64,000 bases of DNA from Bilabrum cf. latius. Lineage: Eukaryota > Bigyra: Bicosoecida > Bigyra > Bicosoecida. Shown here piece after piece: positions 49,585 through 60,436 of the stretch. A program made the position numbers and the translations under genes. The DNA lies in the NCBI GenBank assembly GCA_965178125.1, contig OZ237748.1, positions 682,001-746,000 on the forward strand. The letters are read 5' to 3'. The number at the start of each line of letters is the position of its first letter. The stretch's first letter is position 1. The notes under the pieces are model-generated. The model was not told the DNA's origin. It saw only the letters and a program-made list of their open reading frames with translations, and did not search any database.

Positions 49585-49665
49585 TGTTTAAGGTTGGTTT
49601 ATATTGTTATTAGTTGTTTTATCTTTAAGTCAATGTGTGTTTTATTCTATTAAGTTATTTTCGCC

Positions 49666-49680
49666 ACTATATATATATAG
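49666..49680 (+). promoter_or_regulatory. ACTATATATATAG promoter-like motif
   Basis: ACTATATATATATAG ends 2 nt before the integrase ATG. The same motif precedes the genes at 52269 and 53202. Confidence 0.5.
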
Positions 49681-49682
49681 AT

Positions 49683-51338
49683 ATGTCAAACAAAGGCAAG
49701 ACATACACTAGAGGTAAAATATCTTACACGTACGGTGATAAGCCAACAAAAAATCAAAAAGATAGTGATGATTTAGACGCCACTATTAAGGGACTACTTG
49801 ATAAAGGGTTTGAAGAGGTGCCAACCACCAAAGCTAGTATTAAAAAGCTACCTTTATACTCTTATATATCGTACATCTCAAATATCAAGGGAAAGCCATT
49901 GTTTAGAAGAGGTGGGATTATTAACTCAATATAGAAGGATGGAGACTATTTTACCTTGTATAACCTAATAAATAAAGTTCATTTTAGTGTTCAATAGTCT
50001 AACCTTGTTCGCCTTTTTTATAAGATGACTAAAGCTTAGACAAAAAAACTTAATAAACCAACCGGTAAATTAATAGAAATAGAAGACAAACCAAAGAAAG
50101 ACGAATTTAAATATAAGCCAATATTAAAGAAACTATATTATGAAGAAGGTAATGTAGTCAGTCGTGATGCGTTATATGACCTAGCTAGACAAAAAGATAG
50201 GAGAATAAAACGAAGACAAGTTGAAAAGTGGTTAAATGGCCAAATGCTACACTAGCTCACGAAAAAACGACCTAAACAGTCAGCAGTAAGTTCTTTTGTA
50301 CCTACTAAGCCTTTCTCAATTTACGCCTTGGACTTAATAGACATGCAAAAGTATTCAGACACTAATGACGGCTATAATTGGATATTAAATATAATGGATA
50401 TATTCACAAAATACCTATGGAGTATTTCATTAAAAGATAAGACATTAGTTAATATAATTCGTGAGATGAAGAAACTATTTAAGAAACCTAATTGGAGAAA
50501 ACCGACTGTTATGTTAAGTGATAATGAGTTTAATAAAGAGGCATATATTAAATTTATGAATGACAATGACATAAAACCACTATTCACCATCGCAGGAAAT
50601 CCATAGTCTAATGGTGCAGTTGAAAGACTTAATAGGACTATAAAAGAATAGATTAGAAAAGACTTTGCTATTAAGAATGACAGTGATGGTGTTTGGCATA
50701 CGTCATTATAGAGACTAGTAAGAGCTTATAATAAGAGAAAACACAACACTATAGGAATGTCTCCACTAGAAGCAATGAAACCCGAAAATTTAGAAGTAGT
50801 TAGATCTAGAATTGAAAATAAGAAATTATCCAATAATTTCGACGGGAATGATAAAGATCTTAATGTAGGGGATAGAGTTAGAGTATTACTTGAGAAGAAC
50901 AAGTTTAAAGGAAATTTATTTAATTGGTCTAGAGAAGTCTTCACTGTTAGATAGAAGACCAAACCAAGAAATCCTAAGTAGAGGATTAAATATAAAGTAA
51001 TGGACAAAGAGGGAGAACCTCTTACTGGATTCTTTAATGCTTCACAGTTATAGAAAATAGACAATGTAGAACACGAAGATAAGGTAAATGATGACATAGA
51101 CAAGGAAAGTGAAGAGCCTGAAATTGATAATGTTGAAGGTTTAGAAGTAGAACCAGACACAATAGAGAAGTTTTTAGATAAAAGACAAAATAAAGATAGA
51201 CTTATTGAATACTTAGTCAAATATAAGGGATATTCTAATAAGTTTAATGAATGGATTACCCGTAAGAAATTAGAATAGGATTATGGGAAAGACCAAATAC
51301 GACCACTTGCGAAAGACTATTCTGATAGATAGAGATAA
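49683..51338 (+). CDS. rve-type integrase with chromodomain
   Basis: 551 aa, ATG 49683 to TAA 51336-51338, with 12 in-frame TAGs and no other stop. The N-terminal ~110 aa (PLYSYISYIS..., PLFRRGGIINS, VHFSVQ) resembles a small domain also seen in other DNA viruses. The integrase core has the DDE triad at about D217 (YALDLIDM), D280 (MLSDNEF) and E314 (NP-Q-SNGAVERLNRT). The TAG at 50604-50606 falls on the Q of this motif. A chromodomain (LIEYLVKYKGYSNKFNEW) at about residues 495-535 is typical of Polinton/Mavirus-type integrases and could direct insertion to marked chromatin. It catalyses insertion of viral DNA. It lies near the left terminus; the ATG sits directly after a TATA-like motif. Confidence 0.92.
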
Positions 51339-51373
51339 TTAATCTAGTAATATACTTTATGGCATAATACCAG

Positions 51374-51432
51374 CGCCCCAAATTGCGATAATATATTAGG
51401 ATATTAAGATATATTTCCGCAATTCTGGGCGC
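51374..51432 (+). repeat. Viral intergenic hairpin repeat, copy 7
   Basis: CGCCCCAAATTGCG...CGCAATTCTGGGCGCG, 35 bp after the integrase stop. Confidence 0.9.
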
Positions 51433-51568
51433 GTAGGTGTATTGATTTTTATAATTTTATCATTTTATGTTAGCCAGTGTATAGATACGACTTTTGAAAT
51501 ATTAATTTTTTCTAGTATTTACCATATTAATATAAAACAAAGTCAAAGAAATTATTTATAATAAGTAT

Positions 51569-52249
51569 ATGGAATTGTTAAATATAACAAGATACAAAAA
51601 TAAAGACCTTCTAAAAAGAGTAGTCAAGTTAAGTGAAAAGTACAAGTGGTCTCGTGATGACTTAAAAATGTTATGGATTAACAAGCATTATTCAAGTTTA
51701 TAGGGTGAAATAGATGATGAAGGGGACGAGATAGCAACTATAAATTTAGTGAGACAACCGTCTAAAATAGAACCTATCTAGTTAAAACCTCCACAATTAG
51801 AACGACAATAGGCTATATTGGAAGATGTTGAATTAGATAGCGAAGACATAGAGGATAATAAAGAGGAAGACTATTTGAATGATACATATAGTGATACAAG
51901 TAGTGAAGTAGTGAGTGAAGTCATTGAAGAGAAACCAATTAAAGAGAAACCAAAACCAAAAATCAATATTAGTGATCTTACAGTGAGTGATAAACCTGAA
52001 TATGTTTATTGTGTAGAGATTAATGATACAAAGGTATATTTTAACAAAAAGAATACATAGACTTATCCTGATGCTTTAAGAAGAGGTAAATCACACGCTG
52101 ATAAAATGAGAAAGCGAGTATTAGGACATATTCATTTTGATGAGACCGATATGTATGACAGCAACTTATGGTATGCTAAAGTGTGCTGGGGTGATAGTGA
52201 TAAAATTCATGATAACTTTACAAAGTTTAAAAATATCTTATTAAAATGA
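51569..52249 (+). CDS. Viral protein, unknown
   Basis: 226 aa, ATG 51569 (after AATAAGTAT) to TGA 52247-52249, with four TAGs. The N-terminus MELLNITRYKNKDLLKRVVK is helical. An acidic middle (DSEDIEDNKEED...) is followed by a C-terminal domain (YVYCVEINDTKVYFNKKNT-Q-TYPDALRRG ... LWYAKVCWGDSDKIH). No family recognised. It lies between the integrase and another unknown gene, all plus strand. Confidence 0.6.
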
Positions 52250-52251
52250 CC

Positions 52252-52264
52252 ACTATATATATAG
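52252..52264 (+). promoter_or_regulatory. ACTATATATATAG promoter-like motif
   Basis: The motif ends 4 nt before the ATG at 52269; same sequence as before the integrase. Confidence 0.5.
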
Positions 52265-52268
52265 GTAA

Positions 52269-52775
52269 ATGAAAAACACAATTTGGAAGTTTTTAAATGA
52301 ATACTTTGATGTCTTTAGTTTAATACTTAAAATACGAGACGAAAACCCTAGTGATGTCATAAGTACTATAATAGCAATGTATGAAGAGAGCGAAATAGAA
52401 GACCCAAAAGAGATCCATAAACATATGAGTGAAATACGTCATAACTTGGAACTTAGATTTAAAACAAAGTATGTTGAAGTATTAAGCACAGATCACGATG
52501 ACAAAGCAGAAAGTTATCTCCATCTTAATAATATATTATGTAATATTGAAGGAGAGCAATATGTGGAGGATAGCAAAATCAAGATGTCCGAGAAAAAACA
52601 AGTATTTATAAAGACTTACGGTGATGTGGATAAATTCAACGAGACGGTCCAAGAGATGGAACAAGAAGACGAAAAGACTAAAACAGGAGTAGAAAAAGAA
52701 ATAGATCAAAAGTTAAGTCTATTATGTAATACTTCTAAACAACCAGACAATATTTGTCTAGATTATAAATTGTAA
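52269..52775 (+). CDS. Viral protein, unknown, helical acidic
   Basis: 168 aa, ATG 52269 (MKNTIWKFLNEYFDVFSLIL) to TAA. Predominantly charged helices (KEIHKHMSEIRHNLELRF, ETVQEMEQEDEKTKTGVEKE). No TAG codons and no recognised family. Confidence 0.6.
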   Translation: MKNTIWKFLNEYFDVFSLILKIRDENPSDVISTIIAMYEESEIEDPKEIHKHMSEIRHNLELRFKTKYVEVLSTDHDDKAESYLHLNNILCNIEGEQYVEDSKIKMSEKKQVFIKTYGDVDKFNETVQEMEQEDEKTKTGVEKEIDQKLSLLCNTSKQPDNICLDYKL

Positions 52776-52827
52776 TATCAGTATGTATTTTAATTATAAA
52801 AATACAAATTGACAGGTTAGATACGAC

Positions 52828-52885
52828 CGCCCCAAATTGCGGATATATTATAGCTATTCAAGATATATTTTCGCAATTCTGGGCG
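52828..52885 (+). repeat. Viral intergenic hairpin repeat, copy 8
   Basis: Lies between the convergent stops at 52775 (+) and 52888 (-), overlapping the presumed 3' ends of both genes. Confidence 0.9.
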
Positions 52886-52887
52886 TC

Positions 52888-53202
52888 TCACCGTGTTGAT
52901 TTTTCCACACGTTTTAACTCATTCATAATTTCTAAATCAAGTAAGCCATTAATAATACGAAAATCTTTGTAATCTTGCGCCATCTAAAACATTCCTTCAT
53001 ATTTAGGCAACATAGCCATTTTAAGACCTAGGATAGACTTAATATCTTCGTAGGTAATAATCTAGTCTTTTTCTACTTCTTTTAGCTCTTCAACTTCACA
53101 AATACGAAGGTCCTTTCCATCAAAAAATTGATCAAAAGCTGTCTTTACCTTTTTTAATATATTGTTCAAACTTTTTATGTTATAAATATTATTAAAGTTC
53201 AT
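52888..53202 (-). CDS. Small viral protein, unknown
   Basis: 104 aa, ATG 53200-53202 (MNFNNIYNIKSLNNILKKVK) to TGA 52888-52890, with two TAGs (EKD-Q-IITY, GMF-Q-MAQ). Helical; no family recognised. Preceded by the TATA-like motif. Confidence 0.55.
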
Positions 53203-53204
53203 TT

Positions 53205-53219
53205 CTATATATATATAGT
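53205..53219 (-). promoter_or_regulatory. ACTATATATATAG promoter-like motif
   Basis: Reverse-strand copy ending 2 nt before the ATG of the 104-aa gene. Confidence 0.5.
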
Positions 53220-53258
53220 AAATATTTTTTGGCGGAATAATTAAACTTAGGATCTAAC

Positions 53259-53318
53259 CGCCCGAAATTGCGGAAATATTATAGCTATTCAAGATATATT
53301 TGTGCAATTCTGGGCGCG
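53259..53318 (+). repeat. Viral intergenic hairpin repeat, copy 9
   Basis: Between two minus-strand genes, 41 bp after the stop of the P-loop gene; full consensus with GTAGGCGTATTGA tail. Confidence 0.9.
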
Positions 53319-53358
53319 TAGGCGTATTGACTTTTGTATTATTTTGTATTTATTTGTA

Positions 53359-53997
53359 TTATATTTGGTACCCTAACTAGAGGCAATTCCTCAATTTATC
53401 GTGAAGCTATTCGTAAGTATTATAAATGTAATAGCTAGAAGGGTTCAACTCTTTGATATAAGAGTTACGGTCTTCTAACATAGACTTCTATTTATCTACT
53501 TTCTAATTCTTTAAAGTCTTCTAGAATAGTGAATTAGATGGAAGACATACAACTATACTTTCTTTTTTAAATAACTCATTAGCTAGACTTAACTCTTTAG
53601 TAAAGAATATTACTCTCTTCTCGCTACCTTCATTCAACCAGTTATCTTTTACCCATTGAAGGGCTTCTTTACTGGCTTTTCTATTAAGTATATTATAATT
53701 ACCCCAATCACTTTTTAACTTACATTCGTCTAGTTTCATAAGTAATTCGGGCTCCTAGACATATACTCCTAGAGTACTATCTAAATCAACAAGTAAACAG
53801 TCTTTAGAACTAGACCGTAATATTTGACAAGCGGTAGACTTACCACTACCTTCAGGCACACAGATACATATTTTTTTACGTTTATGTAAAGGTTTATCCC
53901 ATAACCACTACCAACAAGACATACCACCAGAGTATGCTAGAGGTAGTAAGACACTTAAACCTCCTACAACGACACTGCTTGAACTGATTCCATCCAT
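53359..53997 (-). CDS. P-loop NTPase
   Basis: 212 aa, ATG 53995-53997 (MDGISSSSVVVGGLSVLLPL) to TAA 53359-53361, with several TAGs. A hydrophobic N-terminal stretch is followed by the Walker A motif VPEGSGKSTACQ (residues ~47-58) and a Walker B-like LLVDLD about 15 residues later. KRVIFFTKELSLANELF could be a further strand. Overall like a small nucleotide kinase or AAA-type NTPase, but the subfamily is unclear. It is distinct from the packaging ATPase at 58.6 kb. Confidence 0.65.
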
Positions 53998-54040
53998 TTT
54001 ATTATATTAATAAAAAAGATATTTCTATAATTAAACTCAA

Positions 54041-54763
54041 TTATCCTGTTAAGAAAATACAAGGTACGACTTTATATTCTACTCCATTAGCATCAGTAGA
54101 AGTACCACTTGAAAAGTCTTCATCTACTAGAGCTTTTGCTACAATAGTCTAATCAACAGAGACTGGTTGAGGATTAGGCGCATAGACATATCCACTATCA
54201 GAGCTATTAATTAAGTAATCACCCGCACTTACATCTCCTCCATTTTTATTTACTTTCACAGCTCCATCACCTAAAGATGCCACAAGTACTTTACCATCAT
54301 CATGGTGTTCTCCTACATATACTCCAAAAGGTGGTGAATGTTGAGATGCTTGACTTACGACATATTCATTTGTAGTGGGTCCTTTATTAATTACACTATC
54401 AAGAGTAACCACTGACCCAATACCAGCTGGTAAACTAGAAGCAACATCACTACAAGATGCAACATGTGTACCGGTAAATGATAAGAAGTTGGTTGCTGTC
54501 ATAGTACTGGTTTGAGTTCCATCACCTGCGACATTAATTGAGATAGATGCACCTGCTGATGCTGAGTTTTTACCTATTCTCCATGTGAAAGACTTAGCAT
54601 CTTCATTAGTACCACTCATAATATAGGGTAGTGATTGACCATTGAAGTTAAGTCCAAAGTTAGCGACTCCATCAAAGCCTTCTGCTTTAATTGATTCTAC
54701 TTCAATAGACTTACTCTTTAATTCATATTCATTTTTGTTTAAGAGATTGTATATTCCTGCCAT
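54041..54763 (-). CDS. Fibre/tail-spike-like structural protein
   Basis: 240 aa, ATG 54761-54763 (MAGIYNLLNKNEYELKSKSI) to TAA 54041-54043, with one TAG (PVSVD-Q-TIVAKAL). Ser/Thr/Gly/Asn-rich beta structure. The C-terminal part (GVYVGEHHDDGKVLVASLGD, SAGDYLINSSDSGY, then TIVAKALVDED) matches the pattern of the peptidase G2 / fibre C-terminal domain in phage and large-virus surface proteins (GDYI..S...GY ... T(V/I)AKAL). Probably a receptor-binding or decoration protein of the virion; inferred from pattern only. Confidence 0.55.
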
Positions 54764-54853
54764 TACTTATATTATATTAGCTAGACTAGATATTTTTTTT
54801 TTAAATTACGAGATTTTAAAAAGTTAGTAGTATAAGATATAGTATAATACTAG

Positions 54854-54912
54854 CGCCCCAAATTGCGATAATATATTAGGATATTAAGATATATTTCCGC
54901 AATTCTGGGCGC
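54854..54912 (+). repeat. Viral intergenic hairpin repeat, copy 10
   Basis: Almost identical to copy 7 over its whole length, including flanking ATACTAGCGCCCC. Between two minus-strand genes. Confidence 0.9.
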
Positions 54913-55006
54913 GTAGGCGTATTGATTTTTATAATTTAGTCATTTTTAATATAGCCACCTCTTACAATGTAATATTTTTAAATTAAAATATTATAGTATA
55001 TACCAT

Positions 55007-56449
55007 TTAAAGACTTCTTAATCTTGAATCTAACCAAGATATTAGAGTATCAAGTCTCTTATTAAGACCTGAACCTTCACCAGTCTTACTTTCACTTGCT
55101 CCACTAGATGATTGACCTTGTGCTTCTTGTTCTTGTTCTTCCCGTTCTTGTGCTGCTCGTGCTGCTCTTGTTCTTGCTTCTTGACCTTTACCAAGATCTT
55201 CACCTGCATCGCTTGCTACAAATTCTCCATCTGGTTGTCTTTCTAATAGTGTCCCTTCTGTCTCATCATCTAAAGGTTCATTACCTCTTGCTATCTATTC
55301 AGCAGCTTCATTCATTACATCACTTAATGCGGCTTCTCTTCGTAAGTCTGGATCTTTTTCCTTAGCTCGTCTAAGTCTTTCTTTAAGTGGAGTTCCTGAC
55401 GGTTCTGCACGACTAAATGGGTTTGTTTGTCTTTTTCTAAGTGATAATTGTCTTTCAATATCTTTCTTTGCGTCATCAAACTTGATTCTATTTAAATTTA
55501 CAAATCTAGTTTTACTGTCAAGTCCCGATTGTCTTCCAGTCTTAATATCTTGAAATAAGCTCTATAAATCATAATACTACATATCATCTATTGGCACACC
55601 ATCATATTCATCACCTAATAGTGCTTTAAGTCTATCTTTTAGTACTGGTGCTTTAGATGTGGCTTTTGTTTTATAAATATCATTTATTGCTTCCATTCTT
55701 TTATTAAGTACATCTCTTTTTAGTTTAACTCGATCAGTTTGGCTTCGTAATCGTTCCAAAGCATAGCCTTTTGACTTTTTATCTCCTAATCTTTCTAATA
55801 GAGGTACTATTTGTGTTCCTTTTGCTCTTTGTCTAACTTTTACAAGTCTTGATGCCATTGAATTAAGTTGAGCCTTAGAGAGACCATTTAAAGTTGAATC
55901 ACTTACACCTCTCTCTTTAAGAAACTTCTTCAACTAGTCTACTGTTAAGTCATTCTCTAAGTCTTTGACATCTTTAGGTAAATTGTCTATCTCTTCTGCT
56001 TCAATAAATAAGTTATTTAATGCGTCGTTAAGTTTTGACTCAGCTTTACCTTTTTGAAATAGAGTATTAGATGAGTTCATATATGGAATATTCTATATCA
56101 TCTTAGCAATAGCTTCAGCATCTTCATCAAGTAGTTCATTATCTTTAGCTAGTCTTACAACTTGATCTATATCTGCTACTTTATACTTTTTACCTTTCTT
56201 ACTGTTATCTTTAACTCTTTTTAAAGTCCTTTTCATAAGATTTGCTATTCTTTTTAATTTTCTCTTTTCTTCTAATGGCATAAAGTCCTCTTCTAATTGA
56301 ATTTTTTGTTTTCGTTTAGCTTCTCCTATAGCTGCTCTTATGGCTCTCTCTTCGTTTCTTACCTTTCGTCTTGCTTGACTTGTAGGGGCTCTACTTTCCA
56401 CAAGTCCATCGAGTAAGTCTTCCAATACTGCTGTTCTTTTTTTAGACAT
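55007..56449 (-). CDS. Viral helical structural-type protein
   Basis: 480 aa, ATG 56447-56449 (MSKKRTAVLEDLLDGLVESR) to TAA 55007-55009. The TAG at 56093-56095 (AKMI-Q-NIPYMNSS) joins two apparent ORFs, and further TAGs follow. Highly charged alpha-helical protein with an Arg/Glu/Gln-rich tail (RAARAAQEREEQEQEAQGQS). No domain recognised. Position next to the basic core-like gene and in the virion-gene half suggests a scaffold or internal virion protein. Confidence 0.55.
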
Positions 56450-56488
56450 CGTATAATTATATTATGATAATAGATAATATTATTAAAT

Positions 56489-56932
56489 TTACATACCATT
56501 TTCTTTTAATATTTTACTTGCTTCTCCTAGACTTACGCCATACTTCTTCATTACCGCACTCACTAATTTACCTCTTGCTTTAGCTTTTGGATTAGGTTTC
56601 CTCTTACGCTTAGCCTTTCCAAGTCCTACAGTCTTAAGTGCAGCATCAAGAGGGACACCAACTTCAGGGGCTACAAACTTAAGACCTGTTCGTATTGCCT
56701 TTCCTACATTACTTTTAATACCTTTTTTAATTGTTCGCCCTACTTTCTTGAATTTACGACCTACTTTTTTAAAAAAGCGTCCAACTTTTGAACCACCTTG
56801 AACACCATTCATTTGATAGTCTTCAAATAATTCAAGTAGTTTTTGCTTAAATTCGTCTTTTAAATTGTTGACTTTGGCATTAGAGGGTGATTTACCTAGT
56901 TGCTATAGTCTTTGTCTTATGAAATCGTCCAT
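56489..56932 (-). CDS. Basic core/membrane-active-type protein
   Basis: 147 aa, ATG 56930-56932 (MDDFIRQRL-Q-QLGKSPSN) to TAA. After VQGG at residues 44-47 comes a strongly basic amphipathic region (SKVGRFFKKVGRKFKKVGRT), then a hydrophobic stretch (KFVAPEVGVPLDAALKTVG) and an Arg/Lys/Pro tail. This resembles DNA-condensing or membrane-active capsid-internal proteins of the adenovirus/Polinton lineage. The xGG before the basic region looks like an adenain-type cleavage site. The major capsid protein carries a similar GG-basic tail. Confidence 0.55.
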
Positions 56933-56966
56933 TATAATAAAGAACTATAATATTTCTTATTAATAT

Positions 56967-57785
56967 ATGGTTAAATTAACAAAGTAGTAGCTAAAGTATT
57001 ATTCACGATTTGATAATAAGATATTCAAGTCTTTTAAAATAAATAGAAGTGATATTTATTTAAATGGTTCATATTCATTTACTCATAATATGCTTTCACT
57101 TTGGGCTGGAGACATAGACCTATACTCTCCCGTTAAATTGTCTGATGTCAATAGTGTTATAAATGAATTAAAGACCTTAAGAGGTAGTAGATTAATACAT
57201 ATTTATAACGTTGAATATGATGATAATGGCGTCTCTTTAGATACATTTCTTGATACTAATAGACCTAAAATATTAAAATCTTTAAAATAGTAGAATAATC
57301 CTATGATATTCGTTGAAAGTTGGGTCTATACTGGATATATTGAAGAGGTTAGTATATTATATGATATTGGAGGTAAGATATTGAAAATGAAGCCTAAACA
57401 AGTAGCAGATAGGATGATAGATGACATAAAAGACTTACAAAAAGAACGAAAATATTTCAAGATATTAAAAAGACTAGATGTTATATATGACGAATTAGGG
57501 CAAAAGAAGAAACAGGAAGAGATTGAACAACTTATAAAGAATCCCGATGTAGGCTTTCTTTACTTGACTATTACAAGATTAAAAAGTTTATTACTTCCAA
57601 CAGTTCCATTTAAATTAAAAAATAGAGTTATTGATAGACTTAAGAATGATGTACGTAAATTAGGACTTATTAAACCAGTATATCAATACTTTAATACGTT
57701 CAATAGTAAAGATGTAAGTATTATAATTAAATATTTAGAAGACTAGCTCAATAAAAGGGTCGTTAAATTAGTTTCACATAATTGA
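56967..57785 (+). CDS. Putative nucleotidyltransferase-like viral protein
   Basis: 272 aa, ATG 56967 (MVKLTK then TAG-TAG) to TGA 57783-57785; two tandem TAG pairs (56985-56990, 57288-57293) and one near the end. SLWAGDIDLYSPVKLSDVNS carries a G-D-I-D-L pattern like the catalytic DxD of polymerase-beta-type nucleotidyltransferases; similar GDxD(L/I)YE proteins occur in large DNA viruses. The C-terminal part (FKILKRLDVIYDELGQKKKQ...) is helical. Function inferred only from this short motif. Confidence 0.5.
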
Positions 57786-57796
57786 ATACACCTAAA

Positions 57797-57854
57797 CGCC
57801 CAGAATTGCAGACATAATTTTCTTGATACTTATATATTTCCGCAATTTGGGGCG
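57797..57854 (-). repeat. Viral intergenic hairpin repeat, copy 11
   Basis: Inverted orientation, 12 bp after the stop at 57785; centre like copy 5. Confidence 0.9.
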
Positions 57855-57913
57855 CCCTATATTGTGAGATTTTCATTAGATTGACCCGAAAATGTAAAAC
57901 CTCTAACAGCCTA

Positions 57914-57974
57914 CGCGCCCAGAATTGCACAAATATATCTTAAATAGCTATAATATTACCGCAATTTGGGGCGG
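57914..57974 (-). repeat. Viral intergenic hairpin repeat, copy 12
   Basis: Inverted orientation, ending 6 bp from the stop codon of the minus-strand gene at 57980. Copies 11 and 12 fill the gap between convergent genes. Confidence 0.9.
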
Positions 57975-57979
57975 TCGTC

Positions 57980-58501
57980 TCACCAGTCACTATAAAATAG
58001 CTCGTCAATGTCTTCTTCGTTAAGTTTATTAACTTTTTCTGTCGGATGGAGGGGATTATCTGGTCGTATGTCATGTAAATAACACTTAAGTCTGAAAAAT
58101 TTTAGATATTCATAAATTAACTACATTTGAAAAAAGTCTTTTTTAAATAACCTTTCCCACTCAACGGATTGTTTAAATTGTTCTATACATTCATTTATTT
58201 TCATTGAATTAGCATAGTCAAAGTTGAATGTTTTTAAGTGATCAAAAGAAGACGATACATATCCGTTATCATTTAACGTAAAATCCATATCATAATAGTA
58301 CTTTTTACTGCAATTGATAATACATTCTCTATACTTACGAGCAATTAGAAGACAAGTTATATAATTAGTATAGCAATCTACTCTATCAGTTGTCATCATA
58401 TTACGCTACTCTTCTGCTTTCTTATAGTACTAATTAACTTTACATGAGTACTTATAAAATGATTTAATATATCTTTTTGAAATTAGAAGTTTGTGATCCA
58501 T
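57980..58501 (-). CDS. Viral protein, unknown
   Basis: 173 aa, ATG 58499-58501 (MDHKLLISKRYIKSFYKYSC) to TGA 57980-57982, with three TAGs. Cys/Tyr/Lys-rich helical protein (YTNYITCLLIARKYRECIIN). No family recognised. Confidence 0.55.
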
Positions 58502-58646
58502 AATTCTATATATTTATATGATATTTTAATCATATTCTTAAGACTGTGCACTCTAAAATGAATATTTGAAATGGCTACTTCTCACAATATACCTTTTGAA
58601 CCCACTAATTATTAGAAAAATAATAAATATTAACATATAGTATATA

Positions 58647-59714
58647 ATGTCATTATCATACGATGAAATACCAAATAGTCATTTAGTTGCTTTAAGAGAA
58701 TACAAGCACAAGAAGAGGAACAAAAGCGTCTTTTTTAGTGAAGATGTAGGGGAAAAAGTCATAACTCCAGAAGATATAAGTGATGATTTACTTGAAGAGT
58801 ATTATGGAAAGAGAGCAATTAAATATGAGAAGAATAAAAAAGCATTACGTGAAGAGATGTGTAAGCTAGTGAATGGAAATAAAAAACTAGTTAGAAAGAC
58901 TAACGAGTTAAGAATAGATGATAAGAGTTAGTTTGAAATAGTCCCATTCTTTGATGATGAGACCAAAAGACAAATACACTATTTAAGTGGTTAGGCTGGT
59001 GCTGGTAAGTCTTATATTGCTAAGTCTTTACTCAAGTATTATCATATGTTCATTCCAAAGAAGAGGGTTTTAGTCATTACACCAGTACAGGAAACAAATC
59101 CAACTTATTTAAAATATGGTAATTTTATTGATATTGATAAATTAGTAGCAGTAGATAGAAACGATAGTTATGATGACTTAATGAGGAAATACAAAGAAGA
59201 AAAGATATTCTTTAGGTAGGAAAAGAAGTCATTAGAACCTCATGAATTAATTAAAAGAGAGATAGAGATAGAAAGAATGAAACCAACAAGTAAAGACAAG
59301 ACAAAGGCATCATTTACCACTACTCCATTGTATGAAGAATGGGCAAAATAGGGTCCTTCTGTGGTGGTATTTGATGATTATGAAGCCTTAAACGGTGATA
59401 AAAAGTAGAGAGCGTTATTCTTAATTAAGCGTATAGGTGAAGTTGGAAGACATAGCTCAACAAATATGATAGTTATAAGTCATTTAACGAATGATTATGC
59501 GAATACTAGGTCAATAGTCATGGAAAGTCATAATATTATTTTATTTAAGAGAAATCTATGGAAATTTAGCAAATATTTAATGAAAGCATATTTAGGATTT
59601 GATGCAAGTCTTATAAATCGTGTTTATAAATTGTTTGGAGAAGGTAATAGATGGCTATGTATTAATAAGACTTATAATTTTATCACTTGTCCTAAATAGA
59701 TGTTCGTATATTAA
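58647..59714 (+). CDS. A32/FtsK-HerA-type DNA packaging ATPase
   Basis: 355 aa, ATG 58647 (MSLSYDEIPNSHLVALREYK) to TAA 59712-59714, with six TAGs. Walker A is IHYLSG-Q-AGAGKS at about residues 111-123, with a TAG inside the motif loop; Walker B is SVVVFDDYE near residue 240; then MIVISHLTNDY, the conserved post-Walker-B strand. The order and the FDD signature fit the genome-packaging ATPase shared by virophages, Polintons and nucleocytoplasmic large DNA viruses. It pumps viral DNA into preformed capsids. First gene of the ATPase-protease-penton-MCP block. Confidence 0.88.
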
Positions 59715-59727
59715 TTTTCTTAGTATT

Positions 59728-59733
59728 AAGTAT
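59728..59733 (+). promoter_or_regulatory. AAGTAT(ATG) start-proximal motif
   Basis: TTAAGTATATG directly abuts the protease ATG. The same context occurs at 60630 (CTTAAGTATATG) and 51569 (AATAAGTATATG). A second start-proximal class, distinct from ACTATATATATAG. Confidence 0.4.
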
Positions 59734-60282
59734 ATGGATATAACCACTGCATTAAGTCCTGAAGAGGTACAAAGACTATACTTTACATTTACAAAGTAGC
59801 ATATACCAGTTATAATGTATGAAGAAATAAGTGATACTAATAACATCAGACAATTTCTAGATGAAAATCCTTTATTTGTCCTTTATTATCCTAACTTAGT
59901 AGAAGGAGCAACAATGAGCGGTCATTATACTGCGGTCATATTTAATAAATCAAAGAATACTCTTTATTTTTGGGATAGTTATGGTCAATTACCTGATACT
60001 CATATTCCAGTCGTAGGAGGAGTCATAGACCCATAGAAGCTATATGATAGAAGTAGTCTTCTAATAGATCACGTATTAGATGCTGGTATTAATGTTGACT
60101 ATTCAAATCAAAAGAATCAATTAATATCAAATAACTCTGCCACATGCGGTCGGTGGAGTGTGCTCAGACTTCTCTTTCATAATTTAACGAATGATTAGTT
60201 TAATAGTCAATTAAAGAAGGCTTTTAAAAAGTATGGAGGAGGACTAGATAATGATGAACTTATTACTTTGATAATTAGTTAA
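59734..60282 (+). CDS. Adenain-like maturation cysteine protease
   Basis: 182 aa, ATG 59734 (MDITTALSPEEVQRLYFTFT) to TAA 60280-60282, with TAGs at K-Q-HIPV, DP-Q-KLYD and ND-Q-FNS. The catalytic triad order of the adenain/Ulp1 family is visible: His64 in SGHYTAVIF, Asp81 in LYFWDSYGQLP, a Gln near 127-129 (oxyanion hole) and Cys138 in SATCGRWS. It cleaves capsid precursor proteins during maturation in adenoviruses, Polintons and virophages. Located between the packaging ATPase and the capsid genes, as in Mavirus. Candidate substrates with GG sites are the MCP and the 147-aa basic protein. Confidence 0.87.
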
Positions 60283-60375
60283 TATGACATATACCATAAA
60301 TTTTTAGATATTGAAAATTGATATCTATAAGGTGGCCATATTAAAAAGACTAAAATATAAAAATGAATACGGGTA

Positions 60376-60436
60376 CGCGCCCAGAATTGCGGAAATATAT
60401 CTTAATATCCTAATATATTATCGCAATTTGGGGCGC
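60376..60436 (-). repeat. Viral intergenic hairpin repeat, copy 13
   Basis: Inverted orientation (TACGCGCCCAGAATTGCGG...), about 95 bp after the protease stop; matches copy 7/10 in reverse, including flanking sequence. Confidence 0.9.
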
